Assembly: GCA_002724395.1 (NCBI GenBank)
Contig: PBOR01000013.1
Location: 11,684 to 75,683 of the forward strand
DNA from: Rhodospirillaceae bacterium
GTDB taxonomy: Bacteria; Pseudomonadota; Alphaproteobacteria; UBA8366
Direction: 5' to 3'
DNA length: 64,000 bases
Positions 26,942-37,870 of the stretch are shown one piece after another (the first letter of the stretch is position 1; each line of letters begins with the position of its first letter). The position numbers and the translations under genes are program-made. The notes under the pieces are model-generated. The model was not told the origin of the DNA and searched no databases. It saw only the letters and a list, made by a program, of their open reading frames with translations.

Positions 26942-29656
26942 GTGGTCACCTATCCTGCAGAAAGCAAAAAAACAGCGCAGCCCATAAAGAGTGGCCCGGC
27001 AAAGCCAGGGAAAGGCTCTCCAGCCACGCCAATGATGGTGCAATATTTAAAGCTCAAGGAAGCCTATTCCGATTGTTTGTTGTTTTACCGTATGGGCGAT
27101 TTCTATGAGATGTTTTTCGATGATGCGGTCGCAGCCTCTGCAGCTTTGGATATCACGCTTACGAAACGAGGCACTCATAAGGGCGAAGATATTCCTATGT
27201 GCGGCGTTCCAGTTCATGCCGCGGATGGTTATTTAGCCCGGCTTATAAAATTGGGCTTCCGTGTCGCTATTTGCGAGCAGATGGAGGACCCTGCTGAGGC
27301 TAAAAAGCGGGGATCTAAAAGTTTAGTGCGGCGGGATGTAGTTCGGTTGGTGACCCCGGGGACGCTGACCGAAGATAGCCTGCTAAATGTACGTGCAAAC
27401 AATTACTTAGCTGCCCTTGGTCGTGCCGGTAGTGAACATGCTTTGGCGTGGCTTGATATTTCGACAGGGGAATTTTTTCTCCAGACCATCAACCCGTTTT
27501 TACCTGCCTCACTCTCAGCCATGCTCGCTCGCGTTGGGCCTGGCGAAATATTAGTTCCTGAAAAGATCTATCAAATTGAATCCTTTCAAATGATTTGGTC
27601 TGAATGGGAGAGCGCTATCGTACCGCTGCCTGATAGTCGGTTTGACTCGACGAATGCCATTCGGCGACTCCAGCTTCTATTTGATGTTTCTACGATGGAT
27701 TCTTTTGGTGATTTTTCACGCGCCGAACTGGCTGCAGCCGGAGCATTATTGGATTATGTGGAACTCACCCAGGTTGGTGAAATGCCCCATCTATCGGCAC
27801 CGAAGAGCTTGACAACTGGTGCGATGATGGAGATTGACACGGCGACGCGGCGCAACCTTGAGCTCAGCGTAACTCTTTCTGGGGACCGGCAAGGTAGTTT
27901 GTTGGCGACGATTGATGAAACCGTTAGTGGGTTAGGCGCAAGATTGTTGGCTTCTCGCCTAAATGCACCGGTGACAGATAAAGAAATTATTTCGGACCGG
28001 CTTGATGCGGTAAGTTGGTTTTTAGAGAAGTCGAATGTTAGGGATAGCGTTCGGGCCGCTCTGCTTAAATGTCCCGACTTTGAGCGGGCCCTATCGCGTG
28101 TTTCGGTCCATAGGGCAGGGCCTCGCGATATTGCCGTAATTCGTGATGGCCTGATGGCTGCGAGTGAAATGGTGGTGATATTACGTGACTATTCAGACAC
28201 TGTTCCAACCGGCTTGACAGGGGCGCTCGCCTTGCTCGGCAAACACGGTCCATTGGTTTGCCTGCTGCAGCGTTCCCTTGGCGACAATCTGCCGCTAAAC
28301 GCACGGGATGGTGGTTTCATCGCTGAGGGGTATTCCTCGGAGCTAGATGAACTGAGAAAAATAGGCGGTGAAGGCAGGCGATTAATTGCTAGTTTGGAGG
28401 CAAAGTATAAGGAACAGACTGGTGCCGAAACACTGAAAATCAAAAACAACAATGTGCTGGGCTATTTTATTGAAGTTTCTACGCGTCAGGCAGAAAAAAT
28501 AGGTGATGACTTTATTCACCGACAGTCCATGGCTAATGCTATGCGGTTTTCCTCGACTGAGTTGGCAGAGTTAGCGCGTCGAATATCGGAGTCTGGTGAA
28601 CGTACAAAGTTATTAGAGCTCGAAATCTTTGACGAGTTGGTTCATAAAGTTGTTGCAAAAAGTCAAACTATCAGCCTCGAAGCGTCTGGGCTTGCTGCAC
28701 TGGACGTGGCCGCAGCCTTAGCAACACTGGCGGTGAATCGCCGCTATTGCCGCCCCAAAGTTGTAGATGGCACCACATTCAGTGTGATTAAGGGGCGTCA
28801 TCCAGTTGTTGAGGCGGTTTCGCATGCTGACGATCAAACAGCCTTTGTCGCCAATGATTGTAATTTAAATGATGCACAGCGCTTGTGGTTGGTGACAGGG
28901 CCGAATATGGCCGGCAAAAGCACATTTCTTCGGCAAAACGCCTTGATAGCTATTATGGCCCAAATTGGTAGTTTTGTGCCCGCAGAAAGTGCTGAGTTAG
29001 GCATTATTGATCGTTTGTTCAGTCTCGTAGGGGCGGCTGACGACCTGGCCCGGGGTAGGTCCACCTTTATGGTTGAAATGGTCGAAACCGCTTCGATTCT
29101 TAATCAAGCTACTGAACGGTCATTTGTTATTCTCGATGAAATTGGTCGCGGTACCGCAACTTTCGACGGCCTGTCGATTGCGTGGGCTGCGGTTGAGCAT
29201 GTGCATGAGAACAATAAATGTCGCGCCCTTTTTGCTACTCATTATCACGAGTTAGTGGCCCTTTCCAAACGTCTTGACGCGCTGAGACCGTTCACGATGC
29301 GAGTTAAGGAATGGGAAGGCGATGTTATTTTCCTTCATGAAATTTCTGCGGGTGCCGCCGACCGATCTTATGGAATTCATGTTGCAAAACTAGCAGGTTT
29401 ACCAGAAACCGTTATACGCCGTGCTGAACAAGTGTTGGTTGCTTTAGAACAGGGCGAGCAATCGAGCGGTGTCACCAAATTGAAAAATGACCTGCCACTT
29501 TTTGCTGCGATGGCCGAACCTCCGCAGTCACGTGAGAATAGGCGGTCTGAGGTAGAAAGCTGTGTTGCATCTATCAATCCAGATGAGATGAGCCCGCGTG
29601 ATGCTCTAGAATTTCTCTATAAACTTAAAAAAATCACGGTTGATGGTTCAGCGTAA
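26942..29656 (+). CDS. mutS: MutS, DNA mismatch recognition ATPase
   Basis: MutS recognises mismatches and starts methyl-independent or methyl-directed repair with MutL. It has 904 aa. The mismatch-reading motif [15 protein letters not shown] is near residue 48, with the Phe-x-Glu wedge. The connector, lever and clamp domains fill the centre. The ATPase has [15 protein letters not shown] (Walker A), [36 protein letters not shown] (Walker B and signature) and TATHYHEL-like [13 protein letters not shown] start is taken. The neighbour glnD follows after 69 bp. Confidence 0.97.
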   Translation: MVTYPAESKKTAQPIKSGPAKPGKGSPATPMMVQYLKLKEAYSDCLLFYRMGDFYEMFFDDAVAASAALDITLTKRGTHKGEDIPMCGVPVHAADGYLARLIKLGFRVAICEQMEDPAEAKKRGSKSLVRRDVVRLVTPGTLTEDSLLNVRANNYLAALGRAGSEHALAWLDISTGEFFLQTINPFLPASLSAMLARVGPGEILVPEKIYQIESFQMIWSEWESAIVPLPDSRFDSTNAIRRLQLLFDVSTMDSFGDFSRAELAAAGALLDYVELTQVGEMPHLSAPKSLTTGAMMEIDTATRRNLELSVTLSGDRQGSLLATIDETVSGLGARLLASRLNAPVTDKEIISDRLDAVSWFLEKSNVRDSVRAALLKCPDFERALSRVSVHRAGPRDIAVIRDGLMAASEMVVILRDYSDTVPTGLTGALALLGKHGPLVCLLQRSLGDNLPLNARDGGFIAEGYSSELDELRKIGGEGRRLIASLEAKYKEQTGAETLKIKNNNVLGYFIEVSTRQAEKIGDDFIHRQSMANAMRFSSTELAELARRISESGERTKLLELEIFDELVHKVVAKSQTISLEASGLAALDVAAALATLAVNRRYCRPKVVDGTTFSVIKGRHPVVEAVSHADDQTAFVANDCNLNDAQRLWLVTGPNMAGKSTFLRQNALIAIMAQIGSFVPAESAELGIIDRLFSLVGAADDLARGRSTFMVEMVETASILNQATERSFVILDEIGRGTATFDGLSIAWAAVEHVHENNKCRALFATHYHELVALSKRLDALRPFTMRVKEWEGDVIFLHEISAGAADRSYGIHVAKLAGLPETVIRRAEQVLVALEQGEQSSGVTKLKNDLPLFAAMAEPPQSRENRRSEVESCVASINPDEMSPRDALEFLYKLKKITVDGSA

Positions 29657-29725
29657 TTAGCCATTTCGTTTTAGTTTTTTGGGTTTTGCTTGCATTGGAC
29701 CGTTACCTAGCGCAATTCTCTAAAC

Positions 29726-32497
29726 ATGGAAGTTGTTAAAAATCGCCGCGCGATTATCGATCGCCTCGCATTTCAGGAGGCGGCTGTCGACTTGATTGAA
29801 GCTTATGGCGTCGAAGAAAAGGGGCGGAATGGTCTGTTTGCCCTATACAAACAGCAAATTAACCAAGGTTATGCAGAAATAGAAGGGCGGTTTGCGGAAG
29901 ACCAAAACGGAGCGGTTGCGGTGAAAAGCCACTGCTTCCTGATCGATCAGCTTATTCGCGTAATTTATGATATCGCCGCAACTTATTTTTATCCTGCTCC
30001 AAATCCAACCGCAGCGGACCAACTTTGTATTATTGCATACGGTGGTTATGGGCGTGGCGAGCTGGCGCCGAAATCTGATTTAGATTTGTTGTTTGTGCTG
30101 CCCTACAAGCAAACGCCACGCGGTGAACAGCTGGTCGAACACATTCTTTATATGTTGTGGGACTTGAGTTTTAAGGTGGGGCACGCGACTCGCTCAATAG
30201 ACGAAAATATACGCCAGGCAAAGAAAGACATTACGATCCGGACAGGTCTTTTAGAATCCCGCTTTGTTTGGGGTGAGCAGGCTTTATATCAAGAGTTGCG
30301 GCAACGTTTTTTTAAGGATGTCATTAAAGGGACCGGACCAGATTTCGTTGAGGCGAAGTTGGCTGAGCGCGATGAGCGTCATGAACGAATGGGAAACTCA
30401 CGCTATGTGCTTGAGCCTAACATTAAAGATGGCAAAGGCGGGCTGCGCGATTTACAGACACTATTTTGGATTTCTAAATATCTTTACAAAGTGACCGATG
30501 TGGGTCGGCTGGTTGACAAAAAAGTGTTTACCACGAGAGAAGTTCGCTTGTTTGACAAAGCACAGCAATTTCTCTGGACTCTAAGGTGTAACCTTCATTA
30601 TGTGACTGATCGCGCGGAAGAGCGTCTTACTTTCGATGTGCAGCCGCTATTGGCGGAACGTATGGGCTACACGGATCATGCGGGCACATCTGGCGTTGAG
30701 CGGTTCATGAAACATTATTTCTTGATTGCAAAGGATGTGGGCGACTTAACACGTATCTTTTGCGCCGTCCTTGAGGAGCGTCATCAACGTCGAAGTATTT
30801 TCCAAATGCCAGCGCTGTTCCAACGGGAAATTGAGGGGTTTGAGGTCAATCGTGGGCGCCTTGCTGTAAAGTCGCATACGCATTTTACCGAAAAGCCAAT
30901 CGATATGTTACGGTTGTTTGAAATTGCTCAGCGGCATGATTTGGATATTCATCCAACCGCGCTGCAATTGATACGGCGCAATCTTACCCGCATTGACAAT
31001 AGTGTTCGCCGCGACCCCGAGGCTAATCGTTTGTTCCTGGCGATGTTAACATCCAAAGAAGACCCCGAGACTACTTTGCGGAGGCTGAACGAAGCAGGGG
31101 TTTTAGGCCGGTTTTTGGTCGACTTCGGCCGTGTAGTGGCACAGATGCAGTACGATATGTACCACGTCTACACCACTGATGAGCATACCATAAGGGCCAT
31201 TGGAATATTAAATCGGATTGAAAATGGTGACCTCAGGGATGAACATCCACTTGCTAGTGAATTAGTCCACAAAGTCTTGTCGCGTGAGGTTTTGTATATA
31301 GCCGTTTTATTGCACGATATAGCGAAGGGCCGGAGCGGCGATCATTCCGAAATTGGCGCTGAAGTGGCCCAAAAACTCTGCCCGCAGTTAGGTTTTTCGC
31401 CAGAACAAACTGAAACGGTTGCCTGGTTAGTTCTGAACCACTTGTATATGAGTAATGTATCATCGAAGCGGGATCTAAGTGACCCAAAAACAATTCTAGA
31501 TTTTGTCGAAGTGGTCCAATCTCCGGAAAGACTGCGATTGTTGCTTTGCCTGACAGTTGTAGATATCCGTGCTGTGGGGCCTGGGCGTTGGAATAATTGG
31601 AAAGCTACTTTGTTGCGGGATCTGTATAGCCGTGCGGAATCTGTAATGTCCGGAGGTTTGGCGATTGAAGGCCGGGATGCACAGGCACAGGCGGCCTTGG
31701 GACAGTTACAAGAAGCGTTATCCCAATTGAAATGGGCTACTGAGGATATCGCAATCCATAGCCAACGCGGGCATCCGGCTTATTGGGCCTGCTATGACCA
31801 CGAAACGCTCGTTCGGCATGCTTCTTTTATTAGAGAAGCCGAAGTGAAAGGTATGCCAATTGCGCTTGCCAAAGAGGTCAATATGGAGAGAGGAGCAACG
31901 GAAATCACGATTTACGCTGGGGATCATCCTGGGCTATTTAGTCGAATCGCTGGTGCGCTAGCGGTTTCCGGCGCTAATATTGTAGATGCAAAAATTAATA
32001 CGCTTTCTAATGGCAAGGCACTTGATAGCTTTCTAATTCAAGACACTGATGGGGGAGCCTTCGCTCGTCCCGACAAGTTGGCTAGGTTATCTGTTTTTAT
32101 TGAGCAAGCACTTCATGGGGAACTTGAAACTAAAGCCGAGATAAAAAAACGGCAAAATCAGCCGCGCCGTCTTCAGGTTTTTACAGTAGAGCCTCGGGTG
32201 TTGGTTGATAACAAGGCCTCCAACCGCTACACGGTTATCGAAGTCAATGGCCGTGATCGCCCAGGACTCTTGTATTTCGTTACCCAGGCGCTGTATCGCT
32301 TAAGCCTTCAGGTGCACGCTGCGAAAATCGCAACGTTTGGCGAACAGGTGGTAGACGTGTTTTATGTCCAAGATATTTTTGGTACTAAAGTAGATCAATT
32401 GGGGAAAATTGAGAACGTGCGCGCTGTTATCCTGGCTGCGTTGAATGCAGCTGATAGCTTGGCGGCTAATCCAGTGCCTATCTCGAAAACAGCATAA
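29726..32497 (+). CDS. glnD: GlnD, PII uridylyltransferase/uridylyl-removing enzyme
   Basis: GlnD senses glutamine and adds UMP to, or removes it from, PII, controlling nitrogen assimilation. It has 923 aa. In order: the nucleotidyltransferase motif GGYGRGELAPKSDLDLLFVL near residue 108, the GlnE/GlnD linker with NIKDGKGGLRDLQTL, an HD hydrolase (LLHDIAKGRSGDHSEIGAEV near 530), and two C-terminal ACT domains (TIYAGDHPGLFSRIAGALA and EVNGRDRPGLLYFVTQALY). mutS-glnD-murJ adjacency is common in Rhodospirillales. Confidence 0.97.
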   Translation: MEVVKNRRAIIDRLAFQEAAVDLIEAYGVEEKGRNGLFALYKQQINQGYAEIEGRFAEDQNGAVAVKSHCFLIDQLIRVIYDIAATYFYPAPNPTAADQLCIIAYGGYGRGELAPKSDLDLLFVLPYKQTPRGEQLVEHILYMLWDLSFKVGHATRSIDENIRQAKKDITIRTGLLESRFVWGEQALYQELRQRFFKDVIKGTGPDFVEAKLAERDERHERMGNSRYVLEPNIKDGKGGLRDLQTLFWISKYLYKVTDVGRLVDKKVFTTREVRLFDKAQQFLWTLRCNLHYVTDRAEERLTFDVQPLLAERMGYTDHAGTSGVERFMKHYFLIAKDVGDLTRIFCAVLEERHQRRSIFQMPALFQREIEGFEVNRGRLAVKSHTHFTEKPIDMLRLFEIAQRHDLDIHPTALQLIRRNLTRIDNSVRRDPEANRLFLAMLTSKEDPETTLRRLNEAGVLGRFLVDFGRVVAQMQYDMYHVYTTDEHTIRAIGILNRIENGDLRDEHPLASELVHKVLSREVLYIAVLLHDIAKGRSGDHSEIGAEVAQKLCPQLGFSPEQTETVAWLVLNHLYMSNVSSKRDLSDPKTILDFVEVVQSPERLRLLLCLTVVDIRAVGPGRWNNWKATLLRDLYSRAESVMSGGLAIEGRDAQAQAALGQLQEALSQLKWATEDIAIHSQRGHPAYWACYDHETLVRHASFIREAEVKGMPIALAKEVNMERGATEITIYAGDHPGLFSRIAGALAVSGANIVDAKINTLSNGKALDSFLIQDTDGGAFARPDKLARLSVFIEQALHGELETKAEIKKRQNQPRRLQVFTVEPRVLVDNKASNRYTVIEVNGRDRPGLLYFVTQALYRLSLQVHAAKIATFGEQVVDVFYVQDIFGTKVDQLGKIENVRAVILAALNAADSLAANPVPISKTA

Positions 32498-32608
32498 AAT
32501 AGAATAAAGGGTATCAATTTGGCCCTTAGAGACCCTTAATGACTAGTAAATCGTTGAAAATTGACAAAAACGATCAAAATTTGTTTCTACAATAAATTCC
32601 GAAGCGAA

Positions 32609-34192
32609 ATGCCTAAGTCAGATACTAAAATAACAGGATCGCCCAAAATGTTATATCGCGCGATATTTGCGCTGGGCGGATGGACAATGGCGAGTCGCAT
32701 TTTAGGGTTTTGCAGAGATGTTCTGGTCGCTGGCGTCATTGGCGCGGGAATGATCGCCGACGCCTTCTTTGTAGCTTTTAAGTTTCCTAATTTTTTTCGG
32801 CGGTTATTTGCGGAGGGCGCTTTCAATGCTGCATTTGTACCGTTGTTTTCCCAACGTTTAACTCAGGAAGGCCGTTTTTCTGCAAAATTGTTCGCTGAGC
32901 AAGTGGCGAGTATGCTGGTTAGTATTCTTGCGGCGTTCACGCTTCTTGCGCTTCTATTGATGCCATGGCTCATGCTTTTGATAGCACCTGGATTTAGTGA
33001 ACAGCCAGAAAAATTTCAATTGGCGGTAGAGCTTACGCGGTTAACCTTTCCGTACCTATTGTTTATGGCGCTTTTATCACTGTTAGGCGGGATGCTTAAT
33101 GCGTTGGACCGGTTTGCAGCTACTGCGGCGGCACCGATTTTGCTGAATATTATTATGATAGCTGTCCTTTTGATGGTGCGCGTTGGGATTTTAGCAGCTC
33201 CAGGCCAAGCACTTGCCTGGGGTGTTTGTTTGGCCGGCGCGGGGCAATTTATATGGTTGGCTATTGCATGTCACCGGGCGGGCCTTATGATCCGCCTTCC
33301 TCGGCCACGCTTGACACCTGGCGTCAGACGGCTGCTCATATTAATGGTGCCAGGAATTATCGGAGCTGGCATAGTACAAATTAATTTGGTGGTTGATATT
33401 ATATTAGCGACATTGTTGGCGGAGGGATCGGTTTCTTGGCTTTATTACGCAGACCGGATCAACCAGCTTCCGCTGGGGGTGGTAGGAATTGCCGTTGGCG
33501 TCGCTTTATTGCCTATGCTGAGCCGACAATTAAACGCAGGTGAAACGGACGCAGCAATGAATACCCAAAACAGGGCTATCGAGTTTTCGCTCGTTCTTTG
33601 CATACCAGCGGCGGCGGCGCTGGCGGTATTGGCGGAGCCTATTGCTACGGTGCTATTTCAACGGGGGCAATTCTCTACCGAAGATGCGAAAGCGACTGCG
33701 CAGGCTCTTGCAGCTTTTGCGTTCGGGTTGCCTGCGTTTGTCTTGATAAAGGCAGTTGTTCCAGGGTTTTTTGCGCGCCAAGATACTGCGACGCCGGTCA
33801 AAATAGCGGTTGTAGCCATGGTGGTTAATATTGGCCTAGCGATGATATTGATGCAGTTTTTGGCTCACGCCGGGATCGCATTGGCGACAGCCTTATCCGC
33901 TTGGTTGAATGTCTTAGCGTTGGGCGTTGTGTTAATTCGGCGCGGCCACTTCCAGGCGGACGGCCAATTAAAGAGCCGTTCTACGAAAGTCATTGTGTCG
34001 GCTGCAATTATGGCGGCGGGGTTGTGGTTTGGTGCTGATCAGATGCGAGCTATTTTTGAGTCGACCGAGCTAATTCGTGCGGTTGCGCTGACCTCTCTTG
34101 TGGCTGGCGGTCTAATTTTGTTTTTTGGCTGCGCACAACTGACCGGAGCGATTCGAATCGCAGACCTAAAATATGCCCTAAGACGCAGTTAA
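32609..34192 (+). CDS. murJ: MurJ, lipid II flippase
   Basis: MurJ flips lipid II across the inner membrane for peptidoglycan synthesis. About 527 aa from the ATG at 32609 (an upstream TTG frame exists). It has about 14 hydrophobic helices. The family start ASRILGFCRDVLVAGVIGAG is followed by DAFFVAFKFPNFFRRLFAEG, then AFNAAFVPLF, all strongly conserved in MurJ. INLVVDIILA and SWLYYADRINQLPLGVVGIA complete the signature. It follows glnD after a 111-bp gap. Confidence 0.97.
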   Translation: MPKSDTKITGSPKMLYRAIFALGGWTMASRILGFCRDVLVAGVIGAGMIADAFFVAFKFPNFFRRLFAEGAFNAAFVPLFSQRLTQEGRFSAKLFAEQVASMLVSILAAFTLLALLLMPWLMLLIAPGFSEQPEKFQLAVELTRLTFPYLLFMALLSLLGGMLNALDRFAATAAAPILLNIIMIAVLLMVRVGILAAPGQALAWGVCLAGAGQFIWLAIACHRAGLMIRLPRPRLTPGVRRLLILMVPGIIGAGIVQINLVVDIILATLLAEGSVSWLYYADRINQLPLGVVGIAVGVALLPMLSRQLNAGETDAAMNTQNRAIEFSLVLCIPAAAALAVLAEPIATVLFQRGQFSTEDAKATAQALAAFAFGLPAFVLIKAVVPGFFARQDTATPVKIAVVAMVVNIGLAMILMQFLAHAGIALATALSAWLNVLALGVVLIRRGHFQADGQLKSRSTKVIVSAAIMAAGLWFGADQMRAIFESTELIRAVALTSLVAGGLILFFGCAQLTGAIRIADLKYALRRS

Positions 34193-34246
34193 ATTGACGG
34201 ATGTTCGCATCACCTTTCGGCTTATTTAGTATTTGGAGGGCACCTA

Positions 34247-35461
34247 ATGGTCAGGCTGAGTGATTTATCCGAAAAAGAAGCTAAACATCTCTTAGCGCTA
34301 GAGTGCCCACAATTTTCTGATAGCCCGTTCGCGGGGGCTCCAGAGCTTAAGGGTGCGAGAGTCGCGCTGATCACTTCTGCTGGCTTGTCGAGGCGTGATG
34401 ACTCCACTTTTCATCCCGGTGCGACTGATTACCGTGTTATCCCGGGCGACATTGCTTCAGGGGATTTATTGATGAGCCATGTATCTGCTAATTATGATCG
34501 CACTGGGTTTGTCCAGGATCTTAATGTTGTGTTCCCTATCGACCGTCTAAGAGAGATGGAAAACGATAAGGCGATAGGGTCTGTGGCAGACTATCATTAT
34601 TCTTTTATGGGGGCGACAGAACCCGAGGCCTTAGAGGAAAGTGCGCGCGAGCTGGCGGGTTTTCTAAAAGAAGATAAGGTCAATGCAGTTTTCCTTACTC
34701 CGGTGTGACCAAACTGTACGCGCGCCGTTGGTGGGCTGGCTCGATATATTGAAGACGAAGGCATAGCGACTGTGCTGATTAGTTTGGTTCGCGAACATAC
34801 TGAGCAAATGAACCCCCCTCGCGCACTTTGGGTCCCATTTGATTTGGGCCGCCCTATGGGCGCGCCGAATGAGCCGGGTTTTCAGCGCCGCGTATTAGAA
34901 TGCGGCCTCTCTCTTTTATCAGAAAAAAGCGGCCCGGTACTTGCGAGTTTTCCGGATGATGCGCCGAGCAGCAAGCTCGAAGATCCGTCTGACTGGGTTT
35001 GTCCGGTCAACCTTGCGCCGATCGATTCTGATACCATTGTTAGTAGTTTACGCGCTCAGCTGGAACAGGAAATGACGTCGCTGCAGCCTTGGCACGATCT
35101 CCAAGTGGAGCAAAAGTGTCGCACAACCGTAGGCGTTGCCACTGCCAACATTCGTGACTCGGCAAAACTTATTGCTAATTTTATCGAAGACACTAGCATT
35201 GTTAGTCCTTGTGACGACCGTCCTTTGGCATTGATGTTGAAATACAGTGCGGAAGATTTAAAAGCGTGGTATTTCGAGGCTGCAACGGCGCAGCCGGGTG
35301 GCTCTGGCAGCGAGCTCGTCGATTGGTTTTGGAAGGCGACCGTTGCCGGGAAGTCTTTGCTGCAGTTAGCATCTTCCATGCGTGCTTGTGAGAATAAGTC
35401 GCTTCGAGCGGTGGGTGCCAAGAGTATTGTGCCGCGCGCTTACGAATCTTTAGTGCCTTAG
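34247..35461 (+). CDS. GrdB-family selenoprotein, copy 1 (Sec at TGA 34706)
   Basis: One frame of 404 residues interrupted only by TGA at codon 154. Before it: VALITSAGLSRRDD, DYRVIPGDI, MSHVSANYDRTGF and LREMENDKAIGSVADYHYS, the pattern of the glycine/sarcosine/betaine reductase selenoprotein B family. Around it: TPV-U-PNCTRAVG, where cysteine homologues read PVCPNCTRAVG. After it the family continues with PRALWVPFDLGRPMGAPNEP. The Sec and Cys157 form a UxxC redox motif. ATG follows GGAGGG 6 bp upstream. It is not next to grdA, grdC, thioredoxin or prd genes, so glycine reduction is not implied. Its substrate is unknown. TGA is an ordinary stop for other genes here (e.g. hisF). No selA, selB, selC or selD lies in the window. 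Confidence 0.88.
34723..34733 (+). promoter_or_regulatory. Candidate SECIS hairpin, copy 1
   Basis: CGCC-GUU-GGUG forms a 4-bp stem (one G-U pair) with a GUU loop 18 nt after the TGA; with bulges it can extend outward to 34719-34735. A loop G near this distance is what bacterial SelB-binding SECIS elements need. It is weaker than in copy 2. An alternative GCC/GGC stem with a 7-nt GUUGGUG loop is also possible. Confidence 0.5.
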
Positions 35462-35473
35462 GGAGGTTAGCCT

Positions 35474-36691
35474 TTGGTTCGTTTGAAGGACATGGGTGCG
35501 CTTGATGCTCGGCATTTGCTTGAGAAAGAGGTTCCGCATTTTGAGACTGAGCCGTTTGTTGGAGGCCCGGCGTTGGCAGAGCGACGCCTTGCAGTTATTA
35601 CTACTGCAGGTTTGCATCGCCAAAATGACAAAAACTTTTTCCTAGAAGATACAGGCTACAGGGTCCTGCCGGGTGATATTGATCTCAACGATATAGTTAT
35701 GAGCCACACGTCGGTGAACTATGATCGTATCGGGTTCCAACAAGACGTCAATGTTGTCTTTCCGCTCGACCGGCTCCGGGAGTTGCGGGACAAAGGTGAA
35801 ATAGGATCCTTGGCCGATTACCATTATTCCCTCATGGGGGCCGGTTGGTTGCCTCATGAGATAGAGCCTACCTGCGCCGAGCTAGCGGGTTTCCTAAAGG
35901 AAGACGGCGTTAATGCAGTGCTGCTTGTGCCCGTCTGACCTAATTGCACCCGCGCCGTTGGCGCAGTAGGTCATTATTTGGAAGAACGAGGGATTGCTAC
36001 GGTGAGTATTAGTTTGGTGCGTGATAATACAAAACGTATTCGACCTCCCCGTGCACTTTGGGTTCCTTTCGAACTAGGACGCCCATTCGGCGCGCCGAAT
36101 GAACCCGTCTTTCAAACTAAAGTTTTGAGGTCGGTCCTCGCGTTATTTGAGCGCGTAGATGGCCCGGTTATATTGGATGACTTCGACGAAGATCCTCCAA
36201 GTGGCTATTCATATGACCAAGTCGGTTCGACTTGTCCGATAAGTTTTTTGCAGGCACGAGCAGAAACGGACGCTAGTATTTTGCAGCTAGTTTTAGATGA
36301 AATTGACCGTTTGAGGCCTTGGTATAATCTGGCGGTTGAAAAGCGAGGTCGGACAACATTCGGCGTGGGCAAGCTGGATATTGTTGATGCAGTTCGGTTT
36401 ATTGCTGGGTTTCTTGATGGAACGCCGGATAATCCGCGTGATAACATTACTCTGGGTGAGGCACTGAGGTTTACCTCCGAAGATGTTAAAACGTGGTATT
36501 TCGAGGCAGCCACTGCACAGCCTGGCGAGACTAATAGCCGGGCGGTGGCCGATTGGTTTTGGGGAGAAACTTCGGCAGGTCAGTTGTTTTTAGAGGTTTA
36601 TCCGAGAATTATTGAAAATACAGATAAAGGCGTGCACCGGGTTGCAAAAAGTCAATTTATTCCGCGTGCGCAAGAACACAGGCTGTCTTAA
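35474..36691 (+). CDS. GrdB-family selenoprotein, copy 2 (Sec at TGA 35936)
   Basis: A paralogue of the preceding gene, roughly half identical by eye, of 405 residues with a single TGA at codon 155. The same motifs occur in the same order: LAVITTAGLHRQND, GYRVLPGDI, MSHTSVNYDRIGFQQDVNVV, ADYHYSLMGAG, then VPV-U-PNCTRAVG, then PRALWVPFELGRPFGAPNEP and the C-terminal EDVKTWYFEAATAQPG. The Sec and Cys158 form UxxC. It starts with TTG at 35474, supported by GGGAGG 7 bp upstream, which directly follows the first copy's stop. The 12-bp gap makes a two-gene operon. Two intact copies, both with TGA at the same site, argue against random nonsense. Confidence 0.88.
35952..35964 (+). promoter_or_regulatory. 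Candidate SECIS hairpin, copy 2
   Basis: GCGCC-GUU-GGCGC is a perfect 5-bp GC stem with a three-base loop starting with G. The loop begins 18 nt after the TGA (35936-35938), exactly as in copy 1, and within the 16-37 nt range described for bacterial SECIS elements. The codons also encode the conserved RAVG, so protein constraint could explain part of the conservation. Confidence 0.6.
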
Positions 36692-36783
36692 TCGCAAAGC
36701 TTGACCCGCTTTTAAGCAACCGCCATAACCCGATATAACCAGTAACCAACAGCCCGCGTGTCCAAAGCGAAAGGGTCGCAACT

Positions 36784-37782
36784 ATGAAACGTGTATTTTC
36801 CGGCGTCCAGCCTACCGGTAATTTGCACCTTGGTAATTATCTCGGTGCTATTCGCAATTGGGTAGCGTTGCAGGAGGACTACGAATGCATTTATTGCGTT
36901 GTTGATCAACACGCGATTACAGTTTTTCAGCACCCGGCGGAGCTGACTGCGAGTACGCGCGAAGTTGCGGCCGGTCTGATAGCAGCGGGGATAGACCCGG
37001 AAAAACATATTTTATTTAATCAAAGCCAAAACCCTGACCATGCAAACCTTGCTTGGGTTTTTAATTGCATCGCCCGTCTTGGTTGGTTGAACCGAATGAC
37101 GCAATTCAAGGAGAAGGCGGGTAAGCATCGTGAGAATGCATCGGTTGGTTTGTACGCCTATCCAAATTTAATGGCGGCAGACATTCTTGCCTATAAGGCA
37201 ACCCATGTACCTGTCGGGGAAGATCAGAAGCAGCACTTAGAGCTAGCGCGTGATATTGCGCAAAAATTCAACAATGATTTTAAAACTAATATATTCCCGC
37301 AGCCCGAACCGTTGATTCTAGGCACCGCAACCCGGGTCATGTCGTTACGTGATGGTACTAATAAAATGTCGAAGTCGGACCCTTCTAAATATAGCCGAAT
37401 CAACCTTACGGATACGGCCGATGATATCGCACAAAAAATTCGCAAGGCCAAAACTGACCCTGAGCCGCTCCCTTCTTCTGCAGATGGGTTGGCCGGGCGG
37501 CCGGAAGCACAAAACTTAATCGAGATATTTGCAGCACTCAGTAACGTGAGCCGTGACGACGCGTTGGCCGCGAATGCTGGCAAGCAATTTTCTAAATTTA
37601 AGGAAGAATTGACCGATCTGGCAGTTTCAGTCCTGGGGCCGATCAATACTGAGATGCAGAAACTGGTTTCGGATGACACTTATATTGATGATGTGCTGGC
37701 AAAGGGGGCTGAGCGTGCTCGAGCGATTTCCGAGCCGATTATGGCGGATGTTTTCAAAACCATTGGGTTTGTGGCACCCTAG
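36784..37782 (+). CDS. trpS: TrpRS, tryptophanyl-tRNA synthetase
   Basis: TrpS charges tRNA-Trp. It has 332 aa, the usual size. It has the class I HIGH-like [16 protein letters not shown] near residue 12 and the KMSKS loop as [14 protein letters not shown] near residue 195. [13 protein letters not shown] at the start is diagnostic. [20 protein letters not shown] is the tryptophan and dimer region. murJ-trpS neighbours are seen in Rhodospirillales; here the two GrdB-family genes are inserted between them. Confidence 0.98.
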   Translation: MKRVFSGVQPTGNLHLGNYLGAIRNWVALQEDYECIYCVVDQHAITVFQHPAELTASTREVAAGLIAAGIDPEKHILFNQSQNPDHANLAWVFNCIARLGWLNRMTQFKEKAGKHRENASVGLYAYPNLMAADILAYKATHVPVGEDQKQHLELARDIAQKFNNDFKTNIFPQPEPLILGTATRVMSLRDGTNKMSKSDPSKYSRINLTDTADDIAQKIRKAKTDPEPLPSSADGLAGRPEAQNLIEIFAALSNVSRDDALAANAGKQFSKFKEELTDLAVSVLGPINTEMQKLVSDDTYIDDVLAKGAERARAISEPIMADVFKTIGFVAP

Positions 37783-37870
37783 CGGTTAGTTCCTTTGCGC
37801 TTGACCTATTGGCTACGAGTCCCCATTTCTACTGTAGTATAAAGGCTTAATTTGGGAAAAGGAGAGCTAG

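Noticed and set aside
34706-35938. TGA read as tryptophan (reassigned code)
   Set aside because: TGA serves as the normal stop elsewhere in the window, for example hisF (927-929), rdgB and fur, and the two sites align with a conserved Cys rather than Trp.
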